DNA of 64,000 bases from Dromiciops gliroides (lineage: Eukaryota > Chordata > Mammalia > Microbiotheria > Microbiotheriidae), in the NCBI RefSeq assembly GCF_019393635.1, contig NC_057862.1, forward strand, positions 674,924,314 to 674,988,313, given 5' to 3'. The number at the start of each line of letters is the position of its first letter. Position 1 is the stretch's first letter. The notes beneath the pieces are model-generated. The model had not been told where the DNA came from, searched no databases, and saw only the letters and a program-made list of their open reading frames with translations. A program made the position numbers and the translations under genes. Shown here in pieces: positions 34,504 to 45,536 of this stretch.

Positions 34504-35000
34504 CCCTGTCTCTCTGATACTTTCTCTGCCACCGCTCTGGTGCAAGCCCTCCTCCCTCTTGCCTTCAGCACTGCAAAGGTCTGATGGGAGTCAGCCTGGC
34601 TCAAGGCTCTCCCCTCTCCGCTCCATCCTCCACTCCCCCACTAAAGTGGTTTTCCTGAAGCTCAAGCACGATCATGCTGCCCTCACTCAAATTCCAATGG
34701 CTTCCTGTTGCCTTCAGGAGCAAATACAAAATGCTCCGCTTGGCATTCCGAGCCCTTTATAACCCACCCTCTCCTTCCTTTCCAGGCTTCTCACTCACTC
34801 ACATTCTCTTCTGTCCAGTGACACTGGCCTCCTGGCTGTGGCCTAAAGAAGACCCTCCGACTCTTGGCTCTGGGTGTTCTCTCTGGCTGCCTCCCCTTCC
34901 TGGAAGGCTCGCCCTCCTCCTCCCTGACCACTGACCTCCCTGGCTTCGAGTCCCAACTAAAATCTTAACTCTCTACAGGAAGCCTTCCCCAGTCCCTTTT

Positions 35001-35158
35001 TTGTTTTCTGGGGGGTTTTTTTGGCTGGGCAATGGGGGTTAAGTGACTTGCCCAGGGTCACACAGCTAGTGAGTGTTAAGTACTGAGGCTGGATTTGAAC
35101 TCAGGTCCTCCTGACTCCAGGGCCAGTGCTCGATCCGCTGCAGCGCCCCCTAGCTGCC
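35001..35158 (-). repeat. WSINE-like SINE inserted in the L2 tail, 15-bp duplication
   Basis: Reverse copy between two exact copies of TCCCCAGTCCCTTTT (34986-35000, 35159-35173). The L2 reads on across it. Confidence 0.95.
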
Positions 35159-35488
35159 TCCCCAGTCCCTTTTCATTCCAGTGCTTTCCCTCTTTTAATT
35201 GTTTCTTATTTATCCCGTGTATAACCTGCTTTGAATAGATATTTTGCATGCTGTCTCCCTACTGGATTGTAAGCTCCTGGAGGGCAGGGACTGTCTTTTG
35301 CCTCTTTTTGTATCCCCAGCACTGAACCCAGTGCCTGGCATATAGTAGACATTTAATAAATGTTTGATCGATTCCATCTCTAAATTCTGTAGCTGAATGG
35401 ACCCTTTCCTTTGCTCTCTTCAGAAACATCTAACACAAGTCTAACCACTAGTCTTTGCTCAGTGTCCTTGTTAAAATTGCATTGTTGA

Positions 35489-35652
35489 GGGGGCAGCTAG
35501 GTGGCGCAGTGGATAAGGCACCAGTCCTGGAGTCAGGAGGATCTGAGTTCAAATGCAGCCTCAGACACTTAACACTCACTAGTTGTATGACCCTGGGCAA
35601 GCCACTTAACCCCCAATTGCCTCACTAAAAAAAAAAAAAAAAGGATAAATAT
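35489..35652 (+). repeat. WSINE-like SINE with 16-bp duplication
   Basis: Exact flanks AAAATTGCATTGTTGA at 35473-35488 and 35653-35668. GGAGTCAGG / AACTCACT variants, A17 tail. Confidence 0.95.
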
Positions 35653-35801
35653 AAAATTGCATTGTTGAAGTCCTGGGCTGACAGTTCAACAAAAACCTCT
35701 GGGAAGATTTGAGAGCAGGCAAAAGTTGGGTATATACCGAGATGTGCTCCAAAGAGATACATGAATTAAATGTAAAAGGTCACATCAAAAACAAATTAGA
35801 A

Positions 35802-35951
35802 GGGGGCAGCTAGGTGACACAGTGGACAAAACACCAGCCCTGGTTTCAGGAGGACCTGAATTCAAATCCGGCCTCAGACACTTGATGCTTACTAGCTGTG
35901 TGACCCAGGACAAGTCACTTAACCCTCACTGCCCCACCAAAAAAAAAAAAA
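35802..35951 (+). repeat. WSINE-like SINE
   Basis: AGGGGGCAGCTAGGTGACAC head, CCTCACTGCCCCACC end and an A13 tail. No clear duplication found. Confidence 0.92.
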
Positions 35952-36070
35952 TAGTGTGGAAATATGTTTACTCTGATTGTACACATATAATCTATACCAG
36001 GTTGTTTGCTATCTCAAGGAGAAGGGAGGGAGAAAAATATGAAACTCAAAAATCTTACAAAAATGAATTT

Positions 36071-36228
36071 GTTTGCTTTTTTTTTTTTTGAAGTGAGGTG
36101 ATTGGGGTTAAGTGACTTGTCCAGGGTCACACAGCTAATAAGTGTTAAGTGTCTGAGGTCACATTTGAACTCAGGTCCTCCTGAATCCAGGGCCGGTGCT
36201 CTATCTACTGCACCACCTAGCTGCCCCT
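36071..36228 (-). repeat. WSINE-like SINE with 12-bp duplication
   Basis: Flanks AAAAATGAATTT at 36059-36070 and 36229-36240. Lies in opposite orientation to its neighbour 120 bp away. Confidence 0.92.
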
Positions 36229-36473
36229 AAAAATGAATTTTGAAAACTACCTTTACATGTAATTGGAAAAAAAAATACTATTAAGTGAAAAAAAAAAATT
36301 AGAGGAGCAAGGAAGAAATTACCTTTTGTAGCTATGTCTAGGGGAAGAGATCATGACCAACCAAGGGATGGAGAGGATTGTAGAAGATAAAAATGGTAAA
36401 TGTTGATTAAATAAAATTTAAAAGTCTGTTTTTCTTTCACAAAAAAAACCAATGTGGTTTAAATTATAATTAT

Positions 36474-36640
36474 TGGGGCAGCTAGGTGGCAGGGTGGATA
36501 AAGCACTGGCCCTGGATTTAGGAGTACCTGAGTTCAAATCCGGCCTCAGACTCTTGACACATACTAGCTGTGTGACCCTGGGCAAGTCACTTAACCCCCA
36601 TTGCCCAGCCAAAAAATAAATAAATAAATAAATAAATAAT
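36474..36640 (+). repeat. WSINE-like SINE with (AAAT)n tail
   Basis: GGGGCAGCTAGGTGGCAGGG head; the A-tail has become a TAAA repeat from 36615. AATTAT at both ends may be a short duplication. Confidence 0.9.
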
Positions 36641-36954
36641 TATCGTAGCAAGGGCTCACATGTGTGAGGGCCATTCCCTTGCATGGAGCGAGATGTCATT
36701 GTGTCATTGCTAGGTTGGGATACAGGAAGTGGAGGGCAAATGCTGCCACCTTGATCTCAGAGAGAAAGGATACTAGCTTAGAATTATTTCTATCTTTAAA
36801 AAAAAGAATTCTTTCTATCTGCTCCCCTAAATATTATTAGCTTAAGGGAGAAGGTTTTCAGGTTCAAGCTAACATCCTGTCACTATTCATTATTGGAGGG
36901 AAGCTTTATATCCAAGCTTTGACTCCCATCCCACCAAATACCTGTTCCACAATG
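36641..36954. other. Intergenic stretch, nothing recognised
   Basis: Could belong to an older element together with 37116-37610, but I cannot name it. Confidence 0.35.
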
Positions 36955-36969
36955 AACAAACATATAGCA

Positions 36970-37100
36970 GAGCAGCTAGGTGGCCCAGTGGATAAAGCAC
37001 TGGCCCTAGATTCAGGAGGACCTGAGTTCAAATCTGGCCTCAGACACTTGTGTGACCTTGGGCAAGTCACTTAACCCCCATTGCTCCACAAAACAAAACA
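36970..37100 (+). repeat. WSINE-like SINE with internal deletion, 15-bp duplication
   Basis: Lacks the segment between CAGACACTTG and TGTGTGACC (ACACTTACTAGC). Flanks AACAAACATATAGCA at 36955-36969 and 37101-37115 are identical. Confidence 0.94.
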
Positions 37101-37611
37101 AACAAACATATAGCAATTAGCCAAGAAACCTGTTTATCCAAATTGGTAGCAAAACAAAAACCAGAGAAAGTATACGTAGGAGACTAAATACCAGGCCATA
37201 TAGAGTGAGGGAGTTCTCCCACTGGGTGCAAAATAACTCAGCTCAACCAGGAAAGAGAGTCCTAGATCTCACCCAAGGAGTAATTCCCTGAAGTCTCTAG
37301 AGAAGCAAGCTGGGGACAGCAACATGATGGAGAGGGCTGGCTGCTCTCATGCCTTCCTAGAGTCTTTCCTTCAGCATCCTGAAATGGAGTTTGTCTCATC
37401 CATCTTCCCTAGTTTGAAGCAACTGAAGTGACTCAAAGCTTGAAGAGAATTTGAGGAAGACTCTGGATCTCAAAGAAGGTTCTAAGCAAACTAAGGAGCA
37501 CACCTCTCTCCAGTTTTTGACAATTCTACCCCACCCTTCATGCAGGCAAAGGATATTGATCCCCACTAATAAGGAAAGAATCTCATACTAATGGGCTTGG
37601 AGGCTGGGCTT

Positions 37612-37750
37612 ATTCTAGAAAACCGCAAATTAAAATAACTCTAAGGTTTCCACCTCACACCCATAAGATTGTCAAAGATGATTTAAAAAAAAAAAGAAAA
37701 TAGCAAATTTTGGAGAGGCTGTGGGAAAATGGAACTGTCCCAACAAGGTT
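37612..37750 (+). mobile_element. L1 fragment (end of ORF2 / 3' region)
   Basis: CGCAAATTAAAATAACTCTA, CACCTCACACCCATAAGATT and TTGGAGAGGCTGTGGGAAAA are the same L1 segment that is seen, better kept, at 46290-46400. Confidence 0.8.
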
Positions 37751-37813
37751 AGAAGTCAGTCCGAGGTCATAATTATGGGTCAGGGCATAAATTTTGTTAA
37801 AAAAATGAAAATG

Positions 37814-37947
37814 GGGGCAGCTAGATGGTGCAGTGGATAAAACATCAGCCCCGGATTCAGGAGGACCTGAGTTCAAATTTGGCCTCAGACACTTAACACT
37901 AGCTGTGTGACCCTGGGCAAGTCACTTAACCCTCATGCCCCTACCCC
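37814..37947 (+). repeat. WSINE-like SINE with 11-bp duplication
   Basis: Flanks AAATGAAAATG at 37803-37813 and 37948-37958. Has the short form CACTTAACACTAGCTG, 4 bp less than most copies. Confidence 0.93.
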
Positions 37948-37958
37948 AAATGAAAATG

Positions 37959-38677
37959 AAGAGAAAAGTGAAGTTAAAACCAGTGAGGTTTAAGACTGTG
38001 ACCTTGATCTAATTAGCATTTTAACCAATTGAATTAACAACCCTTTTAGAAATTACCATGTAAATGGTTTTAAACCTGCTCTAGGAAGCGCCAGTGCTTA
38101 TGGGTCCCCTTTTGGAGATGACTTACAATGAGCTTGTCAGAGTATCCAGAGTGAACAAAGATGCCAAACGCCAGAATACATCTTGACTGGGGACACGGCA
38201 AACATACCTTCCAATTTCTATCACCATCGGCTTCTTCTGCCGTGGCTATGGAAGGGAAAGGAACCAGAAATCCTGCTTTTCTCAAAGAATGACTAGAATG
38301 GACATGTGGGAACTGGCTGGGAATTATTGAGGAGGATCGAGGACTTCCTGGCACTCTTGGATGTCATCAGGTTGTCAGCTAAGGTTCCGGGTTTACCACC
38401 AGGGCCACTCTTGGAGCAGTATCAATAGGCAAGGAGCAGAAACAAGAAGAATGAATGAAGTGCAACTAGGCCCTGATCCACCAAGAGTTAGGGGAAGATT
38501 TGCCTTGGACGAGAGTAATACAACCTAGGCCTGAGTAGCCAGTAAGAAGGGAAGGTGGGAGAAGGGATTTAACATTGGTACTTAGGCCTTCTACCTAGAA
38601 CCTTGCTCCAGATCAGATATTTTTTCAAGAACCGTAAAACACCTAGTGACTTAGCAGGCAATATCTCTAAGGCAAGG
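37959..38677. other. Intergenic stretch, nothing recognised
   Basis: Contains a 94-codon minus-strand open frame (38070-38354) with no known domain. No repeat recognised. Confidence 0.4.
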
Positions 38678-38832
38678 GTAGCTGGGTGGTGCAATGGATA
38701 GAGCACCGGCCCTGGAGTCAGGAGGACCTGAGTTCAAATCTGGCCTCAGACACTTGACACTTACTAGCTGTGTGACCTTGGGCAAGTCACTTAACCCCCA
38801 TTGCCTCACCAAAAAGAAAAAAGAAAAAAAAA
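38678..38832 (+). repeat. WSINE-like SINE
   Basis: GGGTAGCTGGGTGGTGCAAT head, GGAGTCAGGAGGACC, ACACTTGACACTTACT and an A/G-rich tail. Mixed diagnostic bases. Confidence 0.92.
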
Positions 38833-39199
38833 TCTGTTACACACAGCCATCTTTTCCTTTTTAGTATATAATAAATTCAACATGTCACTTTCAAAGCTGT
38901 TCTGCTAAACAGGTGAGTCTTTAAGGCTATTCTTTAGATGCATCATTGGACCTGTGAGGTCATCATTGTAGGTACTCCTTTCATGGGAGCAGATTGAAAT
39001 CCATCCATCCTGTGTGATTCTCCTCCTTGTTCTTCCATTAATCTTCCAGAAGAGGGTCTACCCAATGCTCTGAAAGAGTATCATCAAACTCAAATAGAAA
39101 TGGGACCACTAAGCCATGCATAAGGATCCCTGCTGTGTTTTATAGTACTTTTATTGATTTTGTTAAACACTTCCTGGAAAGGCCTTTAGCTTAAAAGGC

Positions 39200-39318
39200 C
39201 CAAGTCTCCCACTGCATCCAGGGCCATATCCAGGCATCCTGATAAATAAAGATGGAGATGGAGATGGAGGTGGAGATAAGATATGTAGATATATAGATGT
39301 AGATATTATAAGATATAA
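39200..39318 (+). repeat. Left part of a composite-SINE body plus GATGGA/GATATA microsatellite
   Basis: CCACTGCATCCAGGGCCATA and TCCAGGCATCCTGATA match the start of the 3' body seen at 55.8 and 60.5 kb. They run into GATGGA and GATATA-like units that stop at the solo LTR. Confidence 0.6.
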
Positions 39319-39832
39319 TGGGCTTTTTGTCAACGTCCAAAGGCCCCAACCAGAGGAGATTAATCTAGGCTGATTGAATTAAGTGAGACTGATTGAGAGT
39401 TATTGACATTGCTGATTAACCTACTTAAAGTTAATTTAATCAAAACCACACCTGGCCATCCCTTAAGAAGGTATTGTTCTCAGAAGCTAAGGACTTTGAA
39501 CTCAACAAGGAGACCACCCTCAAGTCCAGTGAACCAATGTATTTGGGTGACAACCAATCATCTTGAAGGACTGCCTCTTCAGGGGGAGGGAAGCAGGAAG
39601 TGGGAAGGGCTGCTGGCTCTCTGGCTCTTCCTCTTTCGTTCTAAACCTTGAACCTCGTGTTGGTGGAAGGAGAAGAAGGTGGGCAGAATTGTAGAATAGA
39701 TAGGCTACTTATTAACTTTCTGAACTCCACGTGTTCTCTCTTTACTATGCATTAATAAATGCTTAATACCCAAAGACTGGTGCTAAAAGCTTCTAATTTA
39801 AGGCAGCCACACATTTAGTTTTACTCGTTACA
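39319..39832 (+). mobile_element. Solo LTR (endogenous retrovirus relic), 514 bp
   Basis: Starts TGGGCTTTTTGTCAACG and ends GTTTTACTCGTTACA, so TG...CA termini. It is flanked by a 4-bp direct repeat ATAA (39315-39318, 39833-39836), the size usual for class I (gammaretrovirus-like) elements. An AATAAA at 39754-39759 near the 3' end gives the plus orientation. No internal retroviral sequence is next to it. It is a fossil left by LTR-LTR recombination. The family is not named. Confidence 0.7.
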
Positions 39833-39836
39833 ATAA

Positions 39837-40351
39837 AGATATAGACATAGACATAGACAGAGACAGAGATAGAGACAGAGACAGAGACAGATACAGATAC
39901 AGATACAGATACAGATACAGATACAGATACAGATACAGATACAGATATAGATACAGATATATATAGATATAGATATAGACAGATATAGATATAGATATAG
40001 ACATAGACATAGACATAGATATAGATATAGATATAGATATAGATATAGATATAGATATAGATATAGATATAGATATAGATATAGATATAGATATAGATAT
40101 AGATATAGATATAGATATAGATATAGATATAGATATAGATATAGATATAGATGTAGATGTAGATGTAGATGTAGATGTAGATGTAGATGTAGACGTAGAC
40201 GTAGACGTAGACGTAGACGTAGACGTAGACGTAGACGTAGACGTAGACGTAGACGTAGACAGACATAGACATAGACGTAGACATAGACATAGACAGACAT
40301 AGACATAGACATAGACATAGACATAGACATAGACATAGACATAAATATAGA
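39837..40351. repeat. Block-structured hexanucleotide array
   Basis: About 515 bp of 6-bp units with period variants arranged in blocks: GATACA-type (39890-39950), GATATA (40015-40150), GATGTA (40150-40190), GACGTA (40190-40258), GACATA (40262-40345). All three minus frames are open across it, which is a property of the repeat and not evidence of coding. Confidence 0.97.
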
Positions 40352-40511
40352 TATAGATATCTTCCCACTGGACCCAGATGGCTCCAGAGGAGTGAGGCTG
40401 GTGACTTTGCACAACCCTGCCTTGCTTAAATCCAATTCACTGCAAGTCATGGCATCATCCCTGATGTCATAGTCCTCTTCAAAGGACAAACAACAACAAC
40501 AACAAACAAGA
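40352..40511 (+). repeat. Right part of a composite-SINE 3' body
   Basis: CCACTGGACCCAGATGGCTC, TTAAATCCAATTCACTGCAA, TCATAGTCCTCTTCAAAGGA and a CAA-repeat tail, as in the copies at 55.8 and 60.5 kb. Confidence 0.8.
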
Positions 40512-41925
40512 CAAAAATTTCCCAATTAAATTTTCATCTGATTCTTTCAACACTTGGGAGTCCTACCCTGTGTTTGACACCTCTGCTCTATGGGATTTCT
40601 TTGGGTTCTTCTAATATCTCATTAGAACCAGTGCAACGAAGGGGCTGTTGACCTGCCATCCATTACTCTTGATGTAGACTGACCTCCTTGTTCTCCTTCT
40701 GCATCTGTTCAACAATGTCTTCTAATATCATATCTTGATTTGACTCATCTTTGGTAATAGGCCACGGCTCCATTCAAACCTACCTTTCATCTTTCCAATC
40801 TCCTTTAGTCTATCTGTGATTTTACAGAGATCATAGTGTTCATGTGATCCTACAGCAGAACTGGGGAAATACTGCAATTCAGTCCATTTCCTTCTGTAAG
40901 GTCTCCCCCCCTTGGCTGTTACCCCACCCAATGGCCGGTCAGATCCCCAGAGGGCCAATGACTGCTCCTCACTTCAGAAGACCCTCTGAGAAGCTCCAGT
41001 TTCCAACCCTTTAGCTCATGAGCCTCCATGAAGTGTTCTTTCCCCAATATTGACCTACCAGTTGACATAAATTAGCTTCTAACAAGGGATATTGATGGAG
41101 AAAGTATAGAAAGGACAGCAGTCACAACTGTATCTCCCAAACTGGGGAGCACTCTCCCTTTTGTATGATATTCAAGGTCCCTGGGGAGAGCGAGCTCAAA
41201 ATAAGAGAACAAAGGTACCAAGGCTTACATGTGAACTTCCATGTTGCTGGGAGGGTATGTTGTGACTTCCAGACTTGGGAAATCTTTTCTCCCTTCACAT
41301 ACTGACCACCAAGTTTGCTTTGGGGATAAACTTCGGGGATGAGAAAGTTACTCTCTTGCTTGGCCGGGCAGACTCCTTTCACAAAGTGACATCTAAGCTG
41401 GTGGGTGATTACACCACTGGTTTGGGTCAAGAAGGTGCCTCGGTTTCTGAATTGCCCCTAATCTGGCTACTATTCCCACCAGATGTAGGGTTCTGTCAGT
41501 GGGATTGGGGACTATTTTGATGGACCCCTCGGGCTCTCCAGCCACCTAGACACTCTCATCTCTGGAGACTTTTTGACCTCTGATCAAGAAAGAATAAATA
41601 CAAAGGAAACAAAAACAACATGCATTTAAATATATATGGTGACCAAGCAGGACAATACATCATGCTCCTGCCCTTCCCTCCACCTGGCAGCTGGTAGCAA
41701 TCTTCCTCCCTTGAAGCCACCAGGGCGGAGATCAAGTGGATCGTCTTGGTGCTTGAAATGCCCTCTTCCAACCCAAAGGCAATGAGGAAAAGCAAAAGAC
41801 AAAGAAAATCAGCCTTCCTCTCTCAGAAAGAAACCTTGCTCCCAGAACATCTGAAGTTCTCCCCAAAAGGATTTTAGGATATTCAATCAACTGGAAGTCA
41901 TTTCTCCATTTCGATCAATCAATAA
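40512..41925. other. Intergenic stretch, nothing recognised
   Basis: 1.4 kb of apparently unique sequence. Open frames up to 102 codons show no known domain. Confidence 0.4.
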
Positions 41926-42190
41926 AGATTTATTAAGTACCTACCACGTACCAGACGCTGTGTTGAGAAAGGGAAATGTAAAAAGAGGCAAGACTGTCAC
42001 TACCCTCAAGGGGCTTACAATATAAGGGAGGACACAACTATGCCAACACACATACAAGATAAATAAGAAATAATTGACAGAGGGAAAGCACTGGAATTAA
42101 AAGGGACTGGAGAAGGCTTCCATAGAAGGTAGGATTTTAGTTGGGACTTAAAGGAAGCCAGGGAGGTCCATGGTCAGAGTGGAAGAGGGT
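41926..42190 (+). repeat. Ancient interspersed repeat, family not named
   Basis: AAAGATTTATTAAGTACCTA, CCCTCAAGGGGCTTACAAT and AGAAGGCTTCCATAGAAGG match in order the 5' part of the element at 1.4 kb and pieces near 51.9 kb. Confidence 0.45.
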
Positions 42191-42608
42191 TGGGATTTTT
42201 AAGACTATCACTTATGAGTCCCATCCGATGTGTTTCCCCAATTGCAATCAACCAGATGAAATCAAATATCCTCTTTTAAAAATCTGAACAGAAACATACA
42301 CATGCACACAAGTATTTCCATATATAAAGCAGAACATAAAAAGGGTCTCCATCTCATATTCCTTGCTTTTCAGGAAAAAGATATAATAATAAATACAATA
42401 TATTACTTTTAAAACTGACCTATTTCTCAGCTTCCTTCCGAATTTCTTTTCCTGTGAATTTTAGAAAAATCTTTAAATGCTCCTTTTTTCTGGCCCCATT
42501 CTCACTGACTCCCTTTCCCCTCCCAAACTCTCCTCTACAATGAAAAGAAAAATGACACAAAGGAAAAAACCCTTTGCAATTAATAGTCAACCTAAAGGAA
42601 TCTGTATG

Positions 42609-43028
42609 TTGTTGTTCAGTTGTGTCCTACTCTTTGTTTTTGTTTTTTTGGGTTTGTTTTGGGTTTTTTTGGTGAGGCAATCAGGGTTAAGTGACTTGCC
42701 CAGGGTCACACAGCTAGCAAGTGTTAAGTGTCTGAGGCCAGATTTGAACTCAGGTGCTCCTGAATCCAGGGCCGGTGCTCTATCCACTGCACCACCTAGT
42801 TGTCCCGTGTCCTACTCTTTGTGACCCCATTTGAAGGTTTTTTTGGTAAAGATACTACAGTGATTTGCCATTTCCTTCTCCAGCTCATTTTACAGATGAA
42901 GAAACTGAGGCAAACTGAATTAAGTGACCTGCCCAGGGTCACACAGCTAGTGTCTGAGGCTGGATTTTAACTCAAGGTCTTCCTGACTTCGGGCCCGGTA
43001 CACTATCCACTGTACCCCCTAACTGTCC
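42609..43028 (-). repeat. Mar1-type composite SINE (interrupted)
   Basis: Reverse copy: GTTGTTCAGTTGTGTCCTAC, TTTGTGACCCCATTTGAAGG, TTGCCATTTCCTTCTCCAGC, CATTTTACAGATGAAGAAAC, GGTCACACAGCTAGTGTCTG. A younger SINE splits it at 42637-42806. Confidence 0.88.
42637..42806 (-). repeat. WSINE-like SINE nested in the Mar1-type SINE, 15-bp duplication
   Basis: Exact flanks GTGTCCTACTCTTTG at 42622-42636 and 42807-42821, both being part of the host SINE. This fixes the relative age of the two families at this site. Confidence 0.96.
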
Positions 43029-43059
43029 AATCTCTACATTGGCCGTGTTCAAAAATATA

Positions 43060-43345
43060 TGTCTCTGCACCCTGAGTCTATCATTTCTCTGATATTATGT
43101 GGATCACATGCTTCAAAATAAATCTTCCGGAGACATAGCTCGTAATTGCATTGCTCAGAATTCTTAAATCATTGAAAATTGTCCTTCTTTACAACATCGT
43201 CATCCTTGTACAAGTTATTCTCTTGGTTCTGCTCATTTCACTCTGCAACCATTTGCACCATCCTGGATTCTCCGGACGTGATTTCTTTCCTCATTACCTA
43301 CACTGTAATAATGTGCTTCTTCATTCCTATGCCAGTTTGTTCTGC
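43060..43345 (-). mobile_element. L1 3' region fragment, reverse
   Basis: CAAGTTATTCTCTTGGTTCT and GCTCATTTCACTCTGCAACC are reverse complements of the L1 segment with AGTGAGCAGAACCAAGAGAA at 46.9 kb. Confidence 0.6.
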
Positions 43346-43379
43346 CTTTCCTCCGATTCATGGGCACCGCCTTAGATTC

Positions 43380-44250
43380 TAGTTCTTTGCTCTTTTCCAC
43401 TCTTTTGATCCCCTCTTCAGGATCATGAAATTTGATCCGCCTCTTGGAATGTTAGCTACACTCCCCAGTGAACAGGAAGACAAGAGGGATGGAGAACTAG
43501 CCAATGGAGCAGAGAGATCTCATTCAGTATTTGTGGAGCTCATAACAGCTCTGAAGAAGAAGATTCAGATGAAGAAGAAGCTAATTGTGTCTTAGGGTAA
43601 TGGGCCCGGGAACTCAGCCAAAGCTGTCCCAACCCTTTGGAGAGGGAAAAGTTAAGGCCTGGGCCATCCACAAGACAAGGAGTGGCATGAAAAAAGCCAG
43701 GACTTTGGGGCCAGTGATGACTGAGTTAACTTATGGTGCTTTGGGAACAATGGAGGAAGTGGTGACGTATGAAGCCAGATGAAACCCATTACCAGAGGAC
43801 ATGAAACCAGGGTTTTATATGTGAGGGCAACATATGGTACACATTATAAAGTGGATTGAAAATGTGTTCTACCATATACTTTTCTAGTTGACTTACTCTG
43901 TCACTCTACATGCTAACGTGCTCTTGCTATACATGTATGTTGTGTTTCTTCACATGATCTGTGTGTCTAGTTCATGTTGCCCCCCCATAATGTCATTCTA
44001 AATGTCATATGTTGCAGGAGATGTATGTTTTCGGTCTACCATAGGCAGCATTATCATGTACGCTATGTGGTCCCCAGCCACAGGGTGGGGACAGCTTTGG
44101 CTGAGCTCCCTGGCCCTGAACGCTAAGACGTGCACATGGTATATGGTCTATTCTGCAGTTTGGAGCATTTCCTATGATTGTTATGTGCTAATTTATGGTG
44201 TTTATAGTGTACTGGGAAGGAAGCAGTGTCATGTTTTAAAAACTGTATGT
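43380..44250. other. Unique intergenic stretch with a short open frame
   Basis: No repeat recognised. An ATG-started 56-codon frame at 43425-43595 follows a splice-acceptor-like TTTTGATCCCCTCTTCAG and encodes a Lys/Glu-rich peptide beginning MKFDPPLGMLATLPSEQED. I do not recognise it and there is no supporting gene structure. Confidence 0.3.
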
Positions 44251-44254
44251 TCAT

Positions 44255-44385
44255 AGAAGCAACATGGTGTACTGGGGAGAGTGCTTACCTCAGGGAAAAG
44301 AAAACTTAGGTTCTAGTCTAGTCTCTGACACCCACTGGCTGACCCTGAGCAAGACCCTAGACCTTCCTGGGCTTGTTTCATAGGG
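44255..44385 (+). repeat. MIR fragment
   Basis: AGCAACATGGTGTACTGGGG, GAGAGTGCTTACC, GGTTCTAGTCTAGTCTCTGA, then GACCCTGAGCAAGACC. Diverged. Confidence 0.55.
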
Positions 44386-44504
44386 TTATAGATTCAGAAC
44401 AGAAAAGGACTTCAGAAGTCATCAATTCCAACCCCTCATTTAACTAGGAAATCATCAGTCTAATTAGAAGTAGATAATCTATGCTACAGCAATTCCAATA
44501 TTGT

Positions 44505-44745
44505 TGTACAGTCATTCAGTTGGGTTCGACTCTTCGTGACTATAGCATGCTGGTACTGTCCATGGGGCTTCCTTGCCGGAGACACTGGAGCGGTCCGCCA
44601 TTTCCTTCTCCAGCAGATTAAGACAAACAGAGGTTAAGTGATTTGCCCAGGGTAACACAGCAAGTGTCTGAGGCCAAATTGGAGCTCAGGTCTTCCTGAC
44701 TCCAAGCCTAGCGCTCTATCCACTGGGCCACCTAGCTTCCTCCTG
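44505..44745 (-). repeat. Mar1-type composite SINE
   Basis: TGTACAGTCATTCAGTTGGG, TTCGACTCTTCGTGACTATA, GCCATTTCCTTCTCCAGCAG then GAGGTTAAGTGATTTGCCCA and CACTGGGCCACCTAGC. It is full length but diverged. Confidence 0.85.
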
Positions 44746-45329
44746 GTACCAGTATACTCCTATGTCATTTTCAGGGACTACAAATTTTCACAAGGGGGAG
44801 AAGGTAAGAGGAGCATTCTGTGCCCTTTGTTAAGAGTCTATCATAGCATCTTCTGCCCTTTTTGACTCCTGGGTTGATAACAAATATTAAAAAGAGGATA
44901 CTGACTCCAGACACATGGATAGCACTTGACAAGAGGACTTTGGCAGTTAAATAGAGGGACAGCTTTGTTTTCTTTTTTTTTTTCCTTTTACGATAGAGAT
45001 GAATGGAGGATGAAGAAAGCATCATTATAGAGGGACAACACTCACACAAGAAAAGAGGTTCACTGAGGCATCTTTGGAATGTAAACAGGGCTCAGGAAGC
45101 TGGCTGCATTTACCAAAGATTCTCTTCATTGGTTGAAGGAATGACTGCTTGACACTGCCTGTGTCTATGAATTGGCGAGAGCTTGGAAAAGGAGTGCTTG
45201 CTTGCAGCTTTGAGAGAGGATACACATGACTTTTTTCAGGGAGAAACTCCTGGAGAAAGAGAAAGACTTTGAGAAGAAGCAGAAATGTAGAGAAGTATGT
45301 ACCTCAACATGTCCCTATTTCCAGCTTGT
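44746..45329. other. Intergenic stretch, nothing recognised
   Basis: No repeat or gene structure recognised. Confidence 0.4.
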
Positions 45330-45344
45330 CACACTAGAGATTTT

Positions 45345-45491
45345 TTAGGGGGGGGGGTGAGGCAATTGGGGTTAAATGACTTGCCCAAGGTCACACAGCT
45401 AGTAAGTGTCAAGTGTCTGAGGCCAGATTTTAACTCAGGTCCTCCTGACTCCAGGGCCCGTGCTCTATCTACTGCACCACCTGGCTGCCCC
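45345..45491 (-). repeat. WSINE-like SINE with 15-bp duplication
   Basis: Exact flanks CACACTAGAGATTTT at 45330-45344 and 45492-45506. A G10 run replaces part of the tail. Confidence 0.95.
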
Positions 45492-45536
45492 CACACTAGA
45501 GATTTTGAGAAATTTCCTTTGGGATGAGATCAGGCA

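Larger units (their letters stand above)
35669..36300 (+). mobile_element. Non-LTR retrotransposon 3' end, split by two SINEs
   Basis: The pieces GGCAAAAGTTGGGTATAT, TCTCAAGGAGAAGGGAGGGA, AAACTCAAAAATCTTAC and TACATGTAATTGGAAAAA form one element ending in an A-rich tail. It looks like an L1 3' UTR. SINEs at 35802 and 36071 interrupt it. Confidence 0.5.

Noticed and set aside
39793-40525. Long minus-strand open frames (up to 234 codons)
   Set aside because: They are translations of the 6-bp repeat array, open in all three frames, with no start context or homology.
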